64,000 nt of DNA, taken from assembly GCF_030144325.1 (NCBI RefSeq), contig NZ_CP126308.1:248001-312000 (forward strand), read 5' to 3'. This stretch comes from Bosea vestrisii (GTDB lineage Bacteria; Pseudomonadota; Alphaproteobacteria; Rhizobiales; Beijerinckiaceae). Positions 33,980-42,564 of the stretch are shown in pieces. Made by a program: the position numbers and the translations under genes. The first letter of the stretch is position 1, and each line of letters starts with the position of its first letter. The notes beneath the pieces were generated by a model, which had not been told where the DNA came from, did no database searches, and saw only the letters and a program-made list of their open reading frames with translations.

Positions 33980-35068
33980 ATGACGTCGCAGCCGAGCCCA
34001 CACGCCGGTCAGGACGAGCAGGACTCCCCGCTTCTGCCGTCCAGCGTCATCGAGGCTGGAGCGCAAAGCTCCTCTGCCCTGCCAGCTCATCTCGAAGGCC
34101 TCGCCGACCGCGCCCGCGACTATGCCGAAGCAGCGAGCTCCGCCAATACGCGGCGCGCCTATACCAACGACTGGAAGCATTTTGCCGCTTGGTGTCGGCG
34201 CCAGAACCTCCCTCCCCTTCCTCCGGATCCGGAGGTCGTCGGCCTCTACATCACCGCCCAGGCCTCCGGCGCCGCGACCGCGAACCGCAAACCCTCCTCT
34301 GTCGCAACGATCGAGCGTCGCCTGTCAGCGCTGACATGGAACTATGTCCAGTGTGGCCAGCCGCTCGACCGCAAGGATCGGCACATCGCCACGGTGCTGG
34401 CGGGCATCCGCAATACCCATGGTCGGCCACCGGTGCAGAAGGAAGCGGTGCTGCCGGAAGACGTCATCGCCATGCTCGAGACGTTGGATCGCGGCACGCT
34501 CCGTGGTTTGCGGGACCGCGCCATGCTGCTTATCGGCTTCGCAGGCGGTCTGCGGCGTTCCGAGATCGTGGCGCTCGACGTCGGTCGGGATCAAAGCGAG
34601 GATGGGCGCGGCTGGGTCGAGATCCTCGAAAAGGGCATGCTCGTCACCTTGCGTAGCAAGAATGGCTGGCGCCAGGTCGAGATCGGCCGCGGCTCGTCGG
34701 ATGCGACCTGCCCTGTCGTCGCGCTGCAGACCTGGCTCACGCTCGCCAGGATCGCCCATGGGCCAGTGTTCCGGCGGGTGACGGGGCAAGGCAAGGGAGT
34801 CGGGCCGGACCGGCTGACCGACCAGCAGGTCGCCCGTCTGGTCAAGCGCACTGCCCTTGCCGCCGGCGTCCGCGGCGATCTATCGGAAGGCGAGCGGGAG
34901 GCGAAGTTTGCCGGGCATTCGCTGCGCGCCGGCCTGGCCTCCTCGGCCGAGGTCGAAGAGCGCTACGTCCAAAAACAGCTCGGCCACGCCTCGGCCGAGA
35001 TGACTCGCCGCTATCAGCGACGGCGTGATCGTTTCCGCGTGAACCTGACCAAGGCTGCGGGGTTGTAA
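33980..35068 (+). CDS. Tyrosine recombinase/integrase
   Basis: 362 residues. SAM-like core-binding domain (SANTRRAYTNDWKHFAAWCR) and catalytic domain with the tyrosine-recombinase residues: Arg in GFAGGLRRSEIVAL, H-x-x-R in FAGHSLRAGLASSA, His in LGHASAEM, and the nucleophile Tyr in TRRYQRRRDRF. Four bases after vapC. In plasmids such enzymes resolve multimers or mobilise segments. No att site or flanking duplication could be seen. Confidence 0.9.
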   Translation: MTSQPSPHAGQDEQDSPLLPSSVIEAGAQSSSALPAHLEGLADRARDYAEAASSANTRRAYTNDWKHFAAWCRRQNLPPLPPDPEVVGLYITAQASGAATANRKPSSVATIERRLSALTWNYVQCGQPLDRKDRHIATVLAGIRNTHGRPPVQKEAVLPEDVIAMLETLDRGTLRGLRDRAMLLIGFAGGLRRSEIVALDVGRDQSEDGRGWVEILEKGMLVTLRSKNGWRQVEIGRGSSDATCPVVALQTWLTLARIAHGPVFRRVTGQGKGVGPDRLTDQQVARLVKRTALAAGVRGDLSEGEREAKFAGHSLRAGLASSAEVEERYVQKQLGHASAEMTRRYQRRRDRFRVNLTKAAGL

Positions 35069-35088
35069 GCCCCTCCCCTGTCCCCAGG

Positions 35089-35607
35089 TCAACGCCAGAA
35101 CAGCTGATCTTTCGGAAGTCGACCACTTGGATCAACGACGGTCACGTTGTGCGGCAGCTCCGGTCCCCATTTCCACAGCACCAGATTAAGATCATCCGCT
35201 TCCGCGCCTGGCGCAAAACTGGGCACGCAGATGCCGGCAATGCCCTGCGAACACAGTCGATCATAGATCGACCATGACGAGGGTCGACGACCATGGGCGA
35301 GGGTGTCGGCCCAGGCGCAAGCCATCTCATCGAATTCGACCGCGTGCTCCCGCCGACCCTCCGCGGTCGTCAGATCGGCGATATCCTCGCAATCGACCTC
35401 GTAGGAGCATAGGACGCATGGGTCGATCCGATGCGCGAAGCCCTGATTGGCCTCCTTGATCGCCGTCATGAGGCTCAAGCCGAGATAGAGCGCAGGAACC
35501 CCTTTGGGGTTGAAGCGAGCGCCCCTGATCGCCGCGCCGTCCCCGAACGTCGGCTTGAAGCCCCACCGCGGATCATGCGCTCGATAGCAGGTCCCCAGGA
35601 ACCTCAC
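35089..35607 (-). CDS. RES-domain toxin
   Basis: 172 residues from the GTG at 35607, which overlaps the antitoxin stop (GTGA). RES family landmarks: CYRAHDPRWGFKPTFGDGA, GARFNPKGVPALYLGLSLM (R-F-N-x-x-G, ALYL), Glu in TAIKEANQGF, and late CVPSFAPG. RES toxins degrade NAD+ and are paired with Xre/ParS-type antitoxins, as here. Confidence 0.85.
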   Translation of the reverse strand: MRFLGTCYRAHDPRWGFKPTFGDGAAIRGARFNPKGVPALYLGLSLMTAIKEANQGFAHRIDPCVLCSYEVDCEDIADLTTAEGRREHAVEFDEMACAWADTLAHGRRPSSWSIYDRLCSQGIAGICVPSFAPGAEADDLNLVLWKWGPELPHNVTVVDPSGRLPKDQLFWR

Positions 35608-36005
35608 GCAAATCCGCCGACAGCCATATGGTCGAGATAGTCCCGGACGGCCGCAGCCTTGCCGTCCTTGACGAGGGCCTCGGCCGTTCGCCCGCCGAAT
35701 GCCGGCAATGGCTGAGCCCGATACCAAGCCATAGCCTGTTCCTTGCCACCAGCCCATTCGGTGACGCGGCTGATGATCTCTAGCATTTCACGAAGCCGCC
35801 CCTGGGCCTTTGGCGCACTGCTGCGCTCGACCCGGTAGAGGGTCTCCCGCGCAAGACCAGCCGTCTCCGCGAGCTGGGACTTGGACATCCCAAAGCCGTC
35901 CGCGAGCTGACCGATCGCGATCCTGCCAGCCCGATCCATATAGGACAGGACCAACGACTCGCTTTGAGATGAAGCCTTCATGGCTTGAGCCATCGTTATC
36001 GCCAT
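35604..36005 (-). CDS. Xre/MbcA/ParS-type antitoxin of the RES pair
   Basis: About 133 residues. Xre-like helix-turn-helix (GRIAIGQLADGFGMSKSQLA, ETAGLARETLYRVERS) followed by a DUF2384 toxin-binding end (MLEIISRVTEWAGGKEQAMA, WYRAQPLPAFGGRTAEALVK, DYLDHMAVGGFA). Several starts fit; I take the ATG at 36005, while a TTG at 36032 or ATGs at 35993 and 35981 are alternatives. The upstream gap to 36170 is AT-rich and has no other gene. Confidence 0.85.
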   Translation of the reverse strand: MAITMAQAMKASSQSESLVLSYMDRAGRIAIGQLADGFGMSKSQLAETAGLARETLYRVERSSAPKAQGRLREMLEIISRVTEWAGGKEQAMAWYRAQPLPAFGGRTAEALVKDGKAAAVRDYLDHMAVGGFA

Positions 36006-36170
36006 ATCAACTGCCACATTATCTGTACGCAATATATGGCATCCTCAGCCTAGTTACAATCCGCAGCCGGACTATCGCCTTATTATTGGCTCCTGATCCC
36101 TCTCGCTGAAGCGAGTCAGCCTGCTCTGATGATCGAAATGAGCGCATCCAGAGTGAGACGGGGACCTCTT

Positions 36171-36437
36171 TCAGCTCCCAACGTTCGCTGGTGCGGATGC
36201 CGCCATTGCAGACGGGTCCGATGTGCGTAGCCCCAGGCCTTGCAGGTTCAGCCAAGCCTCAATCTCGCGTGCACGGGTCAGGCCAATACCCGGTTCCTTC
36301 AGCAATTCGCCCAGAGAATAGGCCGCGGCAATTTCGCTGAGCTTCTGACCGCGCTGTTCCAGGCTACGCCCACCCAAATGAGCATAGCGACCGTGCAAGA
36401 GCACGTTTCGGGCAACGCGTGGGAGGCGGTACGGCAT
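36171..36437 (-). CDS. Small hypothetical protein
   Basis: 88 residues from the ATG at 36437. Composition looks coding (YRLPRVARNVLLHGRYAHLG, AAAYSLGELLKEPGIGLTRA, REIEAWLNLQGLGLR), with a helix-hairpin-like segment GIGLTRAREIEAWL. No good ribosome site. Lies about 90 bases after the WGR gene in the same direction. Not recognised. Confidence 0.35.
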   Translation of the reverse strand: MPYRLPRVARNVLLHGRYAHLGGRSLEQRGQKLSEIAAAYSLGELLKEPGIGLTRAREIEAWLNLQGLGLRTSDPSAMAASAPANVGS

Positions 36438-36528
36438 AAAGGCTACTATCGCTGCTCCATCACCACGATCAAGAAGCACGGCTGCCGTTGCGGCAAATCG
36501 CATTTCCTGCGTCTGCGGCCGAGGAATC

Positions 36529-36912
36529 CTAGATCTGTCGAGCTCGATCAAGATCCTCCCAGCCCCTCCCCGCCTGCAGCACGATCCGATAGCCACGCTT
36601 CGTCTTTCTGAGTAGCCAAACCTCGAGCGCCTCAGCGGCTTCATCGAGATCTCCGTAGAGATCAAGACGGCGCCGGCCAAGGCTGCCCCGTCGTCCCCAT
36701 TCGCGCACCAGAGCCGCGTCGCCGAACAGCGTTGGTTCCACGGCCAGCACATAGAAACAGGCCATGTTCTGCCGCGGATCGCTGCGATCCAACACCAGCA
36801 TCTGCAGGCGGGGTGAGTTCGTCTCGATGACGCTGTCCATGCGCACATCTCGCGCCTGGTCCAAGCCCCCGTCCAACGCAAAGGCTGAATCGATCCGCCG
36901 CCACCGATTCAC
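36529..36912 (-). CDS. WGR-domain protein
   Basis: 127 residues from a GTG. WGR-type nucleic-acid-binding fold: NMACFYVLAVEPTLFGDAAL, VREWGRRGSLGRRRLDLYGD, then a helix EAAEALEVWLLRKTKRGYRI. The name motif appears as WGRRG. Small stand-alone WGR proteins often follow repC on rhizobial plasmids; role unknown. Confidence 0.8.
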   Translation of the reverse strand: MNRWRRIDSAFALDGGLDQARDVRMDSVIETNSPRLQMLVLDRSDPRQNMACFYVLAVEPTLFGDAALVREWGRRGSLGRRRLDLYGDLDEAAEALEVWLLRKTKRGYRIVLQAGRGWEDLDRARQI

Positions 36913-36950
36913 ATCGTCGATGAAACGTTCTGTTTGCGGGTTCGCCGTGG

Positions 36951-38180
36951 CTAGGCACGTTGCTTCTCGCGCTTGCGGCTGCCGATCAGCGCCATCAACA
37001 TCGGTCCGAGCGAGAATTCGCCTGCTTCGGCCCTTCGTGTCAGCCCGCGCAGATATCCTCCTGCGCTGGTGATGGCCTCTGCGCGCTGCAGAATGGCCGC
37101 CACCACAACCGCAGCCTCAGTTTCACCCAGGGTGCTTTGCGCATCCAACCAAGCGCTGGGGCTAATCCCAAGCATCGGCCGCACGACTGCTACTGCTGCC
37201 TGGAAGTCACGCCAATTGCTGATGCCGCCCCGGCTGTAATCGATGATATCGGGGCAGGCATCCAAAACCATTCCCAACGGGTACGCCCTGTCTGGCATTC
37301 GCCCCGGTTGAGGTTCGAACTCAACAATCGCCCCCCGGCTCTCTGGAGAGCGAGGATCAAGATCAATGAGGGAGTCTGGTTTTGAATTCTGTATGTGGCG
37401 CTCAGAATGAGACTCATTGCCGCTCGGATTCTGGGATTTAATATGATTTTCCAGAAGGCTGAGGATTTCATCGGCGAGCAGTGACAGCTCCGTTGCAATC
37501 CCCTCGAGAACCGTTCGCGGGGCGGAACGCGGAATCCGGCCGACAATGTTGCGATAGAGCTCGTGCAGTTCGGTCCAGTCGGCTGGGCCCTGGCCTTCAG
37601 AGTGAGTTGACACCCCCTCCTCCATGCCCGTCGCGATCATCTTGCAGATGTCTCGGCGGCAGATCGTGATCTGCTCACGGACTAGCCTGAGGGCCCTATC
37701 CTCGGCCAAGACCTCTTCCGCCAGCGCCTCGAACTCCTCGGCGCGGACGACCAAAGGCGCCAGGTCAAAGCCGAATGCGAGCTCGATTTCGCCAGCTCGA
37801 TCCTTGCGGGCGTAGCGCTTTCCGTTCGGGCTATCGCGCCTGATGATCAAACCGCAGTCGACTAGAACGGCCAGATGACGCCTAAGCGTCGCCGGCGGCA
37901 TGCCGTGAGCGCGCAAGCAGAGCTGTTGGTTGGAGGGGAACACCACCAGCCCCTCGCCCATCAGCACCGTCTCTGGATGGAACGTGAGCAGTGCGTCCAG
38001 GACCGCCAGCGCGCGCTCGGTCACGCCGAGACGATTCTTGGCCGTGCAGACCGCACGGAAGATATTCCATTTGTGGACGGCCTTCTCTGGAGACCTGTCC
38101 TTGGCATTTGCCTGGCTTGCAACATGCGCAAGCGACAGCACCCGCCGCCCAAAAGGCGTCGTCGAAATGTGGGATACCAC
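36951..38180 (-). CDS. repC: Plasmid replication initiator RepC
   Basis: 409 residues, normal for RepC. N-terminal winged-helix region: FRAVCTAKNRLGVTERALAV, LLTFHPETVLMGEGLVVFPS, NQQLCLRAHGMPPATLRRHL, LAVLVDCGLIIRRDSPNGKR. C-terminal part: ISNWRDFQAAVAVVRPMLGI, AAVVVAAILQRAEAITSAGG, YLRGLTRRAEAGEFSLGPM. RepC initiates replication; in repABC plasmids the origin lies inside repC. GTG start at 38180. Its level is normally held down by the antisense RNA from the repB-repC gap (see 38283). Confidence 0.93.
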   Translation of the reverse strand: MVSHISTTPFGRRVLSLAHVASQANAKDRSPEKAVHKWNIFRAVCTAKNRLGVTERALAVLDALLTFHPETVLMGEGLVVFPSNQQLCLRAHGMPPATLRRHLAVLVDCGLIIRRDSPNGKRYARKDRAGEIELAFGFDLAPLVVRAEEFEALAEEVLAEDRALRLVREQITICRRDICKMIATGMEEGVSTHSEGQGPADWTELHELYRNIVGRIPRSAPRTVLEGIATELSLLADEILSLLENHIKSQNPSGNESHSERHIQNSKPDSLIDLDPRSPESRGAIVEFEPQPGRMPDRAYPLGMVLDACPDIIDYSRGGISNWRDFQAAVAVVRPMLGISPSAWLDAQSTLGETEAAVVVAAILQRAEAITSAGGYLRGLTRRAEAGEFSLGPMLMALIGSRKREKQRA

Positions 38181-38282
38181 GATCTTTCACCTGTCATTGG
38201 GCAAAAGAAATCCGCTCGCCGAAATGGCGCTTCGTCTCGCACGAGACTCTTGACGGCGATTCGGGGAAGTGCGATTCTCGTG

Positions 38283-38338
38283 TTGTCGAGACTACGAGAA
38301 GGGCTTCCGGAACACCGTTTCGGGGGCCTTTTTCTTTT
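38283..38338 (+). ncRNA. Candidate counter-transcribed RNA (ctRNA/incA-type) of the repABC module
   Basis: Opposite strand to repABC, in the repB-repC gap. A TTGACG (38250-38255), 17-base spacer and GATTCT (38273-38278) form a plausible promoter; about 20 bases on, a stem GGCTTCCGGAA / TTTCGGGGGCC (38302-38328, with G-U pairs) ends in TTTTTCTTTT. Size near 55 bases and position agree with known repABC antisense RNAs that repress repC. Confidence 0.65.
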
Positions 38339-38431
38339 GCAGATTTGGGTTGCTTGCTGGCTTTTCTCGGCTCTGCGCTGAGATCTACCGGCGATCAGTC
38401 ATTCGCTCCCAGTCCTCCTTCTCATTCTCCC

Positions 38432-38453
38432 AACCTTGTCAGCTGACAAGGTT
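38432..38453. promoter_or_regulatory. parS-like palindrome, copy 1 (repB-repC boundary)
   Basis: Perfect 22-bp palindrome: arm AACCTTGTCAG followed by its exact complement. Its core CTT-GTCA-GC-TGAC-AAG follows the GTT-N4-GC-N4-AAC plan of rhizobial repABC parS sites apart from the outermost base pair. Two bases from the repB stop. Confidence 0.75.
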
Positions 38454-38454
38454 C

Positions 38455-39495
38455 TCAGCCGTCGTCTTGCGAGGCCTCGAATCGTTCCATCAAAGCGGGC
38501 AGCTCCTTCCTGAAAAAGGACGCGAACGCCGCCGCCGATTCCGCCTCGACCACCAGACGTATCTCGCGTCCGTCAAAGCTCGCCTTCCCGAGGCGGCGCC
38601 GTCCTTCAGCCTGCAAATCAAGGCTGGTCTTCTGGCTCGCTTTCGGGGCTTCGGATAGCGCGGCCAGAACGATCTGAAACCGCAGGTCGGACGGCTGGGT
38701 CCGAACCTTGTCAGCTGACAAGGTTTCCAAAGCGCGCGGCACGTTGCCCTCTGACCGCTCTAACGCGGCGGCCAACTCCAGCCAGCGCGGGCGCCCAATC
38801 TTAGGTGCGCGCCCGATCGCCGTGATCATCTCGCGCGGTACTGAGCGCCAGACGGATCGCATCTTCGCCAGCTCGGGATCATCGAGCGACAAGGCGCCTC
38901 TGATATCGCGCGCACGAACGCCGGCGCTTTCCATTTGCCTGGCAAAGACTGCTCGCTCGATCCAGCTGAGGTCCTGGCGGCTTGCATTCTCGAGGCCCTG
39001 CGAGACCACGAGGTCGCTATCGGATAGCGGCCGGATAAAGGCCTTGACCGGGACGCCGAGTTCTTGGGCGACCCGAACACGGCGATGACCGTAAATGACC
39101 TGGTATCGACCATCCTGGTCAGGGTGAGGGCGCAATTGCACGGGGACGCGCTGCCCATCCTCAGCGATAGACTTCTTGAAGGCCTCGAAAGTCGAAGGGT
39201 CATCGTCAGGCAAGCGGTCGGGAAATGGCGATGGGTCGATCAGCCTGGCGTCGATATCGGCGATGCCGGGGGCACCTGCGTCGACGATCGCTTGCAGGCG
39301 ATCACGCTCCTCGCGAATGTCCGAAAGAGTTCGTTGCGTTGCGCCAATCACGCCGGCAGGAACACGTGGCGGCGGTGAAGCGAATTGCGGCTCTGCTTCG
39401 TCCGGCGCAGTACGTTCCAGCTCGGCTTCCGAGACTGTCTGCGAGAGGGCACCGAAGCTAGCGACGATCGAGCGGCGAGGGGCTTTCTTCGTCAT
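38455..39495 (-). CDS. repB: Plasmid partitioning protein RepB (ParB family)
   Basis: 346 residues. ParB N-terminal domain: IDARLIDPSPFPDRLPDDDP, GQRVPVQLRPHPDQDGRYQV, IYGHRRVRVAQELGVPVKAF (GHRR CTP-binding motif), then a helix-turn-helix region (LSWIERAVFARQMESAGVRA, RDIRGALSLDDPELAKM) and a C-terminal RepB part. Binds parS and acts with RepA. Start overlaps the repA stop (ATGA). Confidence 0.93.
   Translation of the reverse strand: MTKKAPRRSIVASFGALSQTVSEAELERTAPDEAEPQFASPPPRVPAGVIGATQRTLSDIREERDRLQAIVDAGAPGIADIDARLIDPSPFPDRLPDDDPSTFEAFKKSIAEDGQRVPVQLRPHPDQDGRYQVIYGHRRVRVAQELGVPVKAFIRPLSDSDLVVSQGLENASRQDLSWIERAVFARQMESAGVRARDIRGALSLDDPELAKMRSVWRSVPREMITAIGRAPKIGRPRWLELAAALERSEGNVPRALETLSADKVRTQPSDLRFQIVLAALSEAPKASQKTSLDLQAEGRRRLGKASFDGREIRLVVEAESAAAFASFFRKELPALMERFEASQDDG
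38704..38725. promoter_or_regulatory. parS-like palindrome, copy 2 (inside repB)
   Basis: Exactly the same 22 bases as at 38432-38453, here within repB where it encodes part of LSADKVRT. Two identical perfect palindromes 272 bases apart are very unlikely by chance and support a partition site. Confidence 0.75.
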
Positions 39496-40706
39496 CGCCG
39501 TCCCCAGCTCTCGTTGATCAGCTCGAGAATTCCCTCGTTCACTGCATCAAACGATTCGCGAGCGCGCTTGAATGCGTCACGGCCGATCTCGCCTGGCTCA
39601 AGCTCGTAGATGCTGCGCTTGGCAAGACCCGCCGCTTCCACAGCCGTGCTTTCCACCGCGGCTGGCATCAAGACGTCGTCGGGAAACAGCATCCGGAGCA
39701 TCGACACGATCTCGGTCTGCGGCTTGTCATACGGATTATGGCGCGTGATCAAATAGCGGAAGAAATCCTGTCGCATCGTGGCGCGCTCTTGCGAGATCAC
39801 ATTGACCAGATCGCCCATCATCAGCAGGAACTGCCCCATCGATGCGACGTCGAGCATTGCGGGATGAATCGTGACCACCATGCCGGTCGAGGCGTAAATT
39901 GCGCCAAGCGTGAGGTATCCGAGTGACGGAGGCGTATCGAGGACGACGACGTCGTAGGCGGATTCGACTTCCTTGATGGCAAGACCCAACCGCTCGAAGA
40001 ACAGCGTGTCGGTCTTTCTGGCCTGAGCCAGGATGCGCGGCGTCTCGTACTCGAACTCCATGACTTCGAGGTTGCCAGGGATGAGGTCGACGCCAGGGAA
40101 ATAGGTATGCCGGATCACCTCGCTGAGCGGGCGGCGTTCCGCGTCATAACGTAACGCTGCCCACACGGTTTCGTTGGCCGCGACATCCATCTCCGGCTGG
40201 GCGCCGAACATCGCCGACAGCGACGCTTGCGGGTCGAGGTCGATCGCAAGCACGCGATAGCCCTGCAGTGCCAGATAGTGAGCAAGATGCAGGCTTGTGG
40301 TGGTCTTGGCCGAACCGCCCTTGAAATTAGCGATCGCGAGGACCTGGAGATGCTCGCCCTGCCGACGATGTGGCAGAAAGCGTAAGGCCTCCGCGGGTTT
40401 TTGCGCCGCGAACAACTGGCGGAGCTCATTGATCTGCGCAAGCGTGTAAGCCCGGTGATTGTTTTCCAAGCGAGCGGGGAGGGGGCCTTTGCCCTCGTTC
40501 GACATCAGCTTGAGAGTCGAATCGGGAATCGACGTTAGTTTGGACACTTCGTTCGTCAAAAAGTGTCGAAGGCTCTTTTGCGCATGGGGCGGATACATGC
40601 GCTCGCGCAGTGCATTCAGCTGCTGCGAGAGCACCCGGGCGTGCCGCCATACGCGCTCAGCGGGGTTAGAAGAGTACATGGCTTTTTGCGCTAGAGCGTC
40701 CGGCAT
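39492..40706 (-). CDS. repA: Plasmid partitioning ATPase RepA (ParA family)
   Basis: 404 residues. Deviant Walker A AIANFKGGSAKTTTSLHLAH, Walker A' AIDLDPQASLSAMFG, Walker B VVVLDTPPSLGYLTLGAI. The ~110-residue N-terminal extension with a helix-turn-helix (FLTNEVSKLTSIPDSTLKLM) is typical of RepA, which also represses the operon. Drives plasmid segregation with RepB. First gene of the minus-strand repABC operon. The upstream gap (40707-41010) carries small hairpins (GGCCGAAGGCC near 40731; TAGAAC / GTTCTA 40957-40973), no gene seen. Confidence 0.95.
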   Translation of the reverse strand: MPDALAQKAMYSSNPAERVWRHARVLSQQLNALRERMYPPHAQKSLRHFLTNEVSKLTSIPDSTLKLMSNEGKGPLPARLENNHRAYTLAQINELRQLFAAQKPAEALRFLPHRRQGEHLQVLAIANFKGGSAKTTTSLHLAHYLALQGYRVLAIDLDPQASLSAMFGAQPEMDVAANETVWAALRYDAERRPLSEVIRHTYFPGVDLIPGNLEVMEFEYETPRILAQARKTDTLFFERLGLAIKEVESAYDVVVLDTPPSLGYLTLGAIYASTGMVVTIHPAMLDVASMGQFLLMMGDLVNVISQERATMRQDFFRYLITRHNPYDKPQTEIVSMLRMLFPDDVLMPAAVESTAVEAAGLAKRSIYELEPGEIGRDAFKRARESFDAVNEGILELINESWGRR

Positions 40707-41010
40707 TGGCGCGGCGTATCCTCATTGTCGGCCGAAGGCCGATCTGGCGACCTTTGCCCGACAAGCTACGCCATGATTCTAAGGGCGGGTCCAGCGATTT
40801 AAAGTTAACTCAACGCTAACGCGGGAGAACCCGAAGCTCAGCCTGGAGAAGAGTCGCCCGCGACACCCGCGGTAAACCTCGAAGAGGCGTAAGGCAGCAC
40901 TGCTGATTCGGGAAAGCCAAAGAGAGAGCGCGCCCTAACCCCTTATCGTCCTTGCATAGAACGGAGAGTTCTATTTGCTGAGCCCCGTCCGAATGACGCG
41001 GGGCCCATTC

Positions 41011-41241
41011 ATGACCGCAACCACCGTCAACGATCTCCGAGAGAGACGCGCGGCCGTCGCAAAAGCAATGCAGCTCATGGCCTGCCCAACCGACACTCCA
41101 GAAGGGCAGGAGTTCGAAGCGTTGGTCGATGCAATCGCCGATTACGATATGCGACACAGCGTCGACCAGATATCAGCCGCTAAGCTTGAGGGTGATGCCG
41201 GCCGGTGCGGGATCGCGGTCGCCACCACCACCCGACCTTAG
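41011..41241 (+). CDS. Small protein, HigA-N-terminus-like
   Basis: 76 residues from the ATG at 41011. The segment MTATTVNDLRERRAAVAKAM, PTDTPEGQEFEALVDAIADY, DMRHS resembles the region before the helix-turn-helix of HigA-type antitoxins (...L-x-x-x-I-x-x-Y-E-x-x-H), but no DNA-binding domain follows. Possibly a decayed antitoxin or a short stand-alone protein. Divergent from repA. Confidence 0.45.
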   Translation: MTATTVNDLRERRAAVAKAMQLMACPTDTPEGQEFEALVDAIADYDMRHSVDQISAAKLEGDAGRCGIAVATTTRP

Positions 41242-41344
41242 CCAGCAAGTTTACCTGCGCCGAGCCTCGCCTCGGCAACCCAAGGCGCCTTGATCGTCAG
41301 CCCAATCGACGCTCGCTCGCCGCTGGCCCCGCGGACGTAACGAT

Positions 41345-42013
41345 TCAATCATGGGGAGGGATGCGTACAGTCTGCCCAAACGCCTGGCTGATCCGCATGA
41401 GATCACACAGGGCCGAGCGGATCTGCGGCCAGGGAAACTCAGTGTCCTCATCGCAGTCTTGGCCTTCCTCGATCACCATATCGAGTTTGCCAATGACGCC
41501 GGCGAGCGACGTCGCGGCTGTGCTTGTCAACGCCTCAACGAGATGCTGCTGCCGATCGGCCACCTCCGCCTCGTCCCGCCTGGCAGCGGAATAACCAATC
41601 TTGCTATCGGCGGCCTCCCATCGCCGCTGATGCGCGATGAGTGCCGCCTTGGCGCTAGCCTGCTGGCCTTTCATCCGGGGATCGGCCTCGACCATGCCTT
41701 CGATAGCGGCCGGGGAGAAGACGAGGACGTCCTCTTCGGTATCCAACATCCGCATCGTCGCCCGCGGAAAGCCGATATTTCGGACCAACCTCTTCTCGAG
41801 CCGCTGTTGCTTTTGGCAAAGCGCAGCTTTCCGGACCATTTCCGCCCGCCATTTATCCCGAAGTAGCAAGACCGGGTCAGCGTGTATGAAAGTCGCCTCG
41901 GCAGGCGGCGCCAGCCAAGGAAATCGCGATGCCAACGCGCTCAAGGCCGTGCCCGCGAGAACGTGCCGACGGATGACGCGAGGCAAAGACGTGCTATTGT
42001 CGGAATCATCCAT
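41345..42013 (-). CDS. Hypothetical exported protein
   Basis: 222 residues. N-terminus has a twin-arginine-like or Sec-like signal (VIRRHVLAGTALSALASRFP, cleavage possible after EA). The rest is helical and charged (QKQQRLEKRLVRNIGFPRAT, ADRQQHLVEALTSTAATSLA). Similar short proteins occur scattered in accessory DNA of Hyphomicrobiales; no function is known to me. Ribosome site not obvious. Confidence 0.6.
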   Translation of the reverse strand: MDDSDNSTSLPRVIRRHVLAGTALSALASRFPWLAPPAEATFIHADPVLLLRDKWRAEMVRKAALCQKQQRLEKRLVRNIGFPRATMRMLDTEEDVLVFSPAAIEGMVEADPRMKGQQASAKAALIAHQRRWEAADSKIGYSAARRDEAEVADRQQHLVEALTSTAATSLAGVIGKLDMVIEEGQDCDEDTEFPWPQIRSALCDLMRISQAFGQTVRIPPHD

Positions 42014-42158
42014 GATCCGAACTCCAAGCAGGCACGGGCGTGGTCAAATTGCGCGGAATGACTTCCTTTCCGCTCAGCCTAGGACGTCACCTTTGGTCAA
42101 TGTCAGCCATTTAAGCTGAGAATTTTTTCGAAGTCAACCAAAAAGACTGACTTTACTG

Positions 42159-42404
42159 ATGACCCTTATTTCGATTGAGCAGTGCAGAGGCGCCCGAGGA
42201 ATGCTCGGCTGGAGCCAAGCGGATCTCGCTGCGGTAGCGAATGTGTCCCGCGCCACGATCGTGGATTTCGAACGAGGGCTGCGAGTTCCTCATCGCAGTA
42301 ATCTGGTTGCCATCCATGACGCATTTCAACGGGCAGGCATCGAATTTATTCCCGAAAACGGGGGTGGCGCCGGCATACGCTTATCGCGATCTGCAGAGAG
42401 TTGA
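42159..42404 (+). CDS. Small Xre-family DNA-binding protein
   Basis: 81 residues, a single Cro/CI helix-turn-helix: QCRGARGMLGWSQADLAAVA, NVSRATIVDFERGLRVPHRS, NLVAIHDAFQRAGIEFIPEN, ending in the 'GVEF-x-x-GGG-x-G-x-R' tail common to a rhizobial subgroup of transcriptional regulators. Stands alone; target unknown. Confidence 0.85.
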   Translation: MTLISIEQCRGARGMLGWSQADLAAVANVSRATIVDFERGLRVPHRSNLVAIHDAFQRAGIEFIPENGGGAGIRLSRSAES

Positions 42405-42564
42405 CGCACCCAAATCAAATCGACCCTGCTTTGACGCCTTGCCCACTAGCTGAGCTCAATGGGGGCGCCCAAAGATAGCCCATTCCATCGACACCAGATC
42501 GGATGCGCAATCTTGGCGCTCGGGTTCGAGGGGAGGGGACACCGTGCTGCCGCCTCGCTACTGA

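Noticed and set aside
40957..40973. TAGAAC / GTTCTA hairpin as a terminator
   Set aside because: Only a 6-bp stem with a short T stretch and no gene ending just before it.
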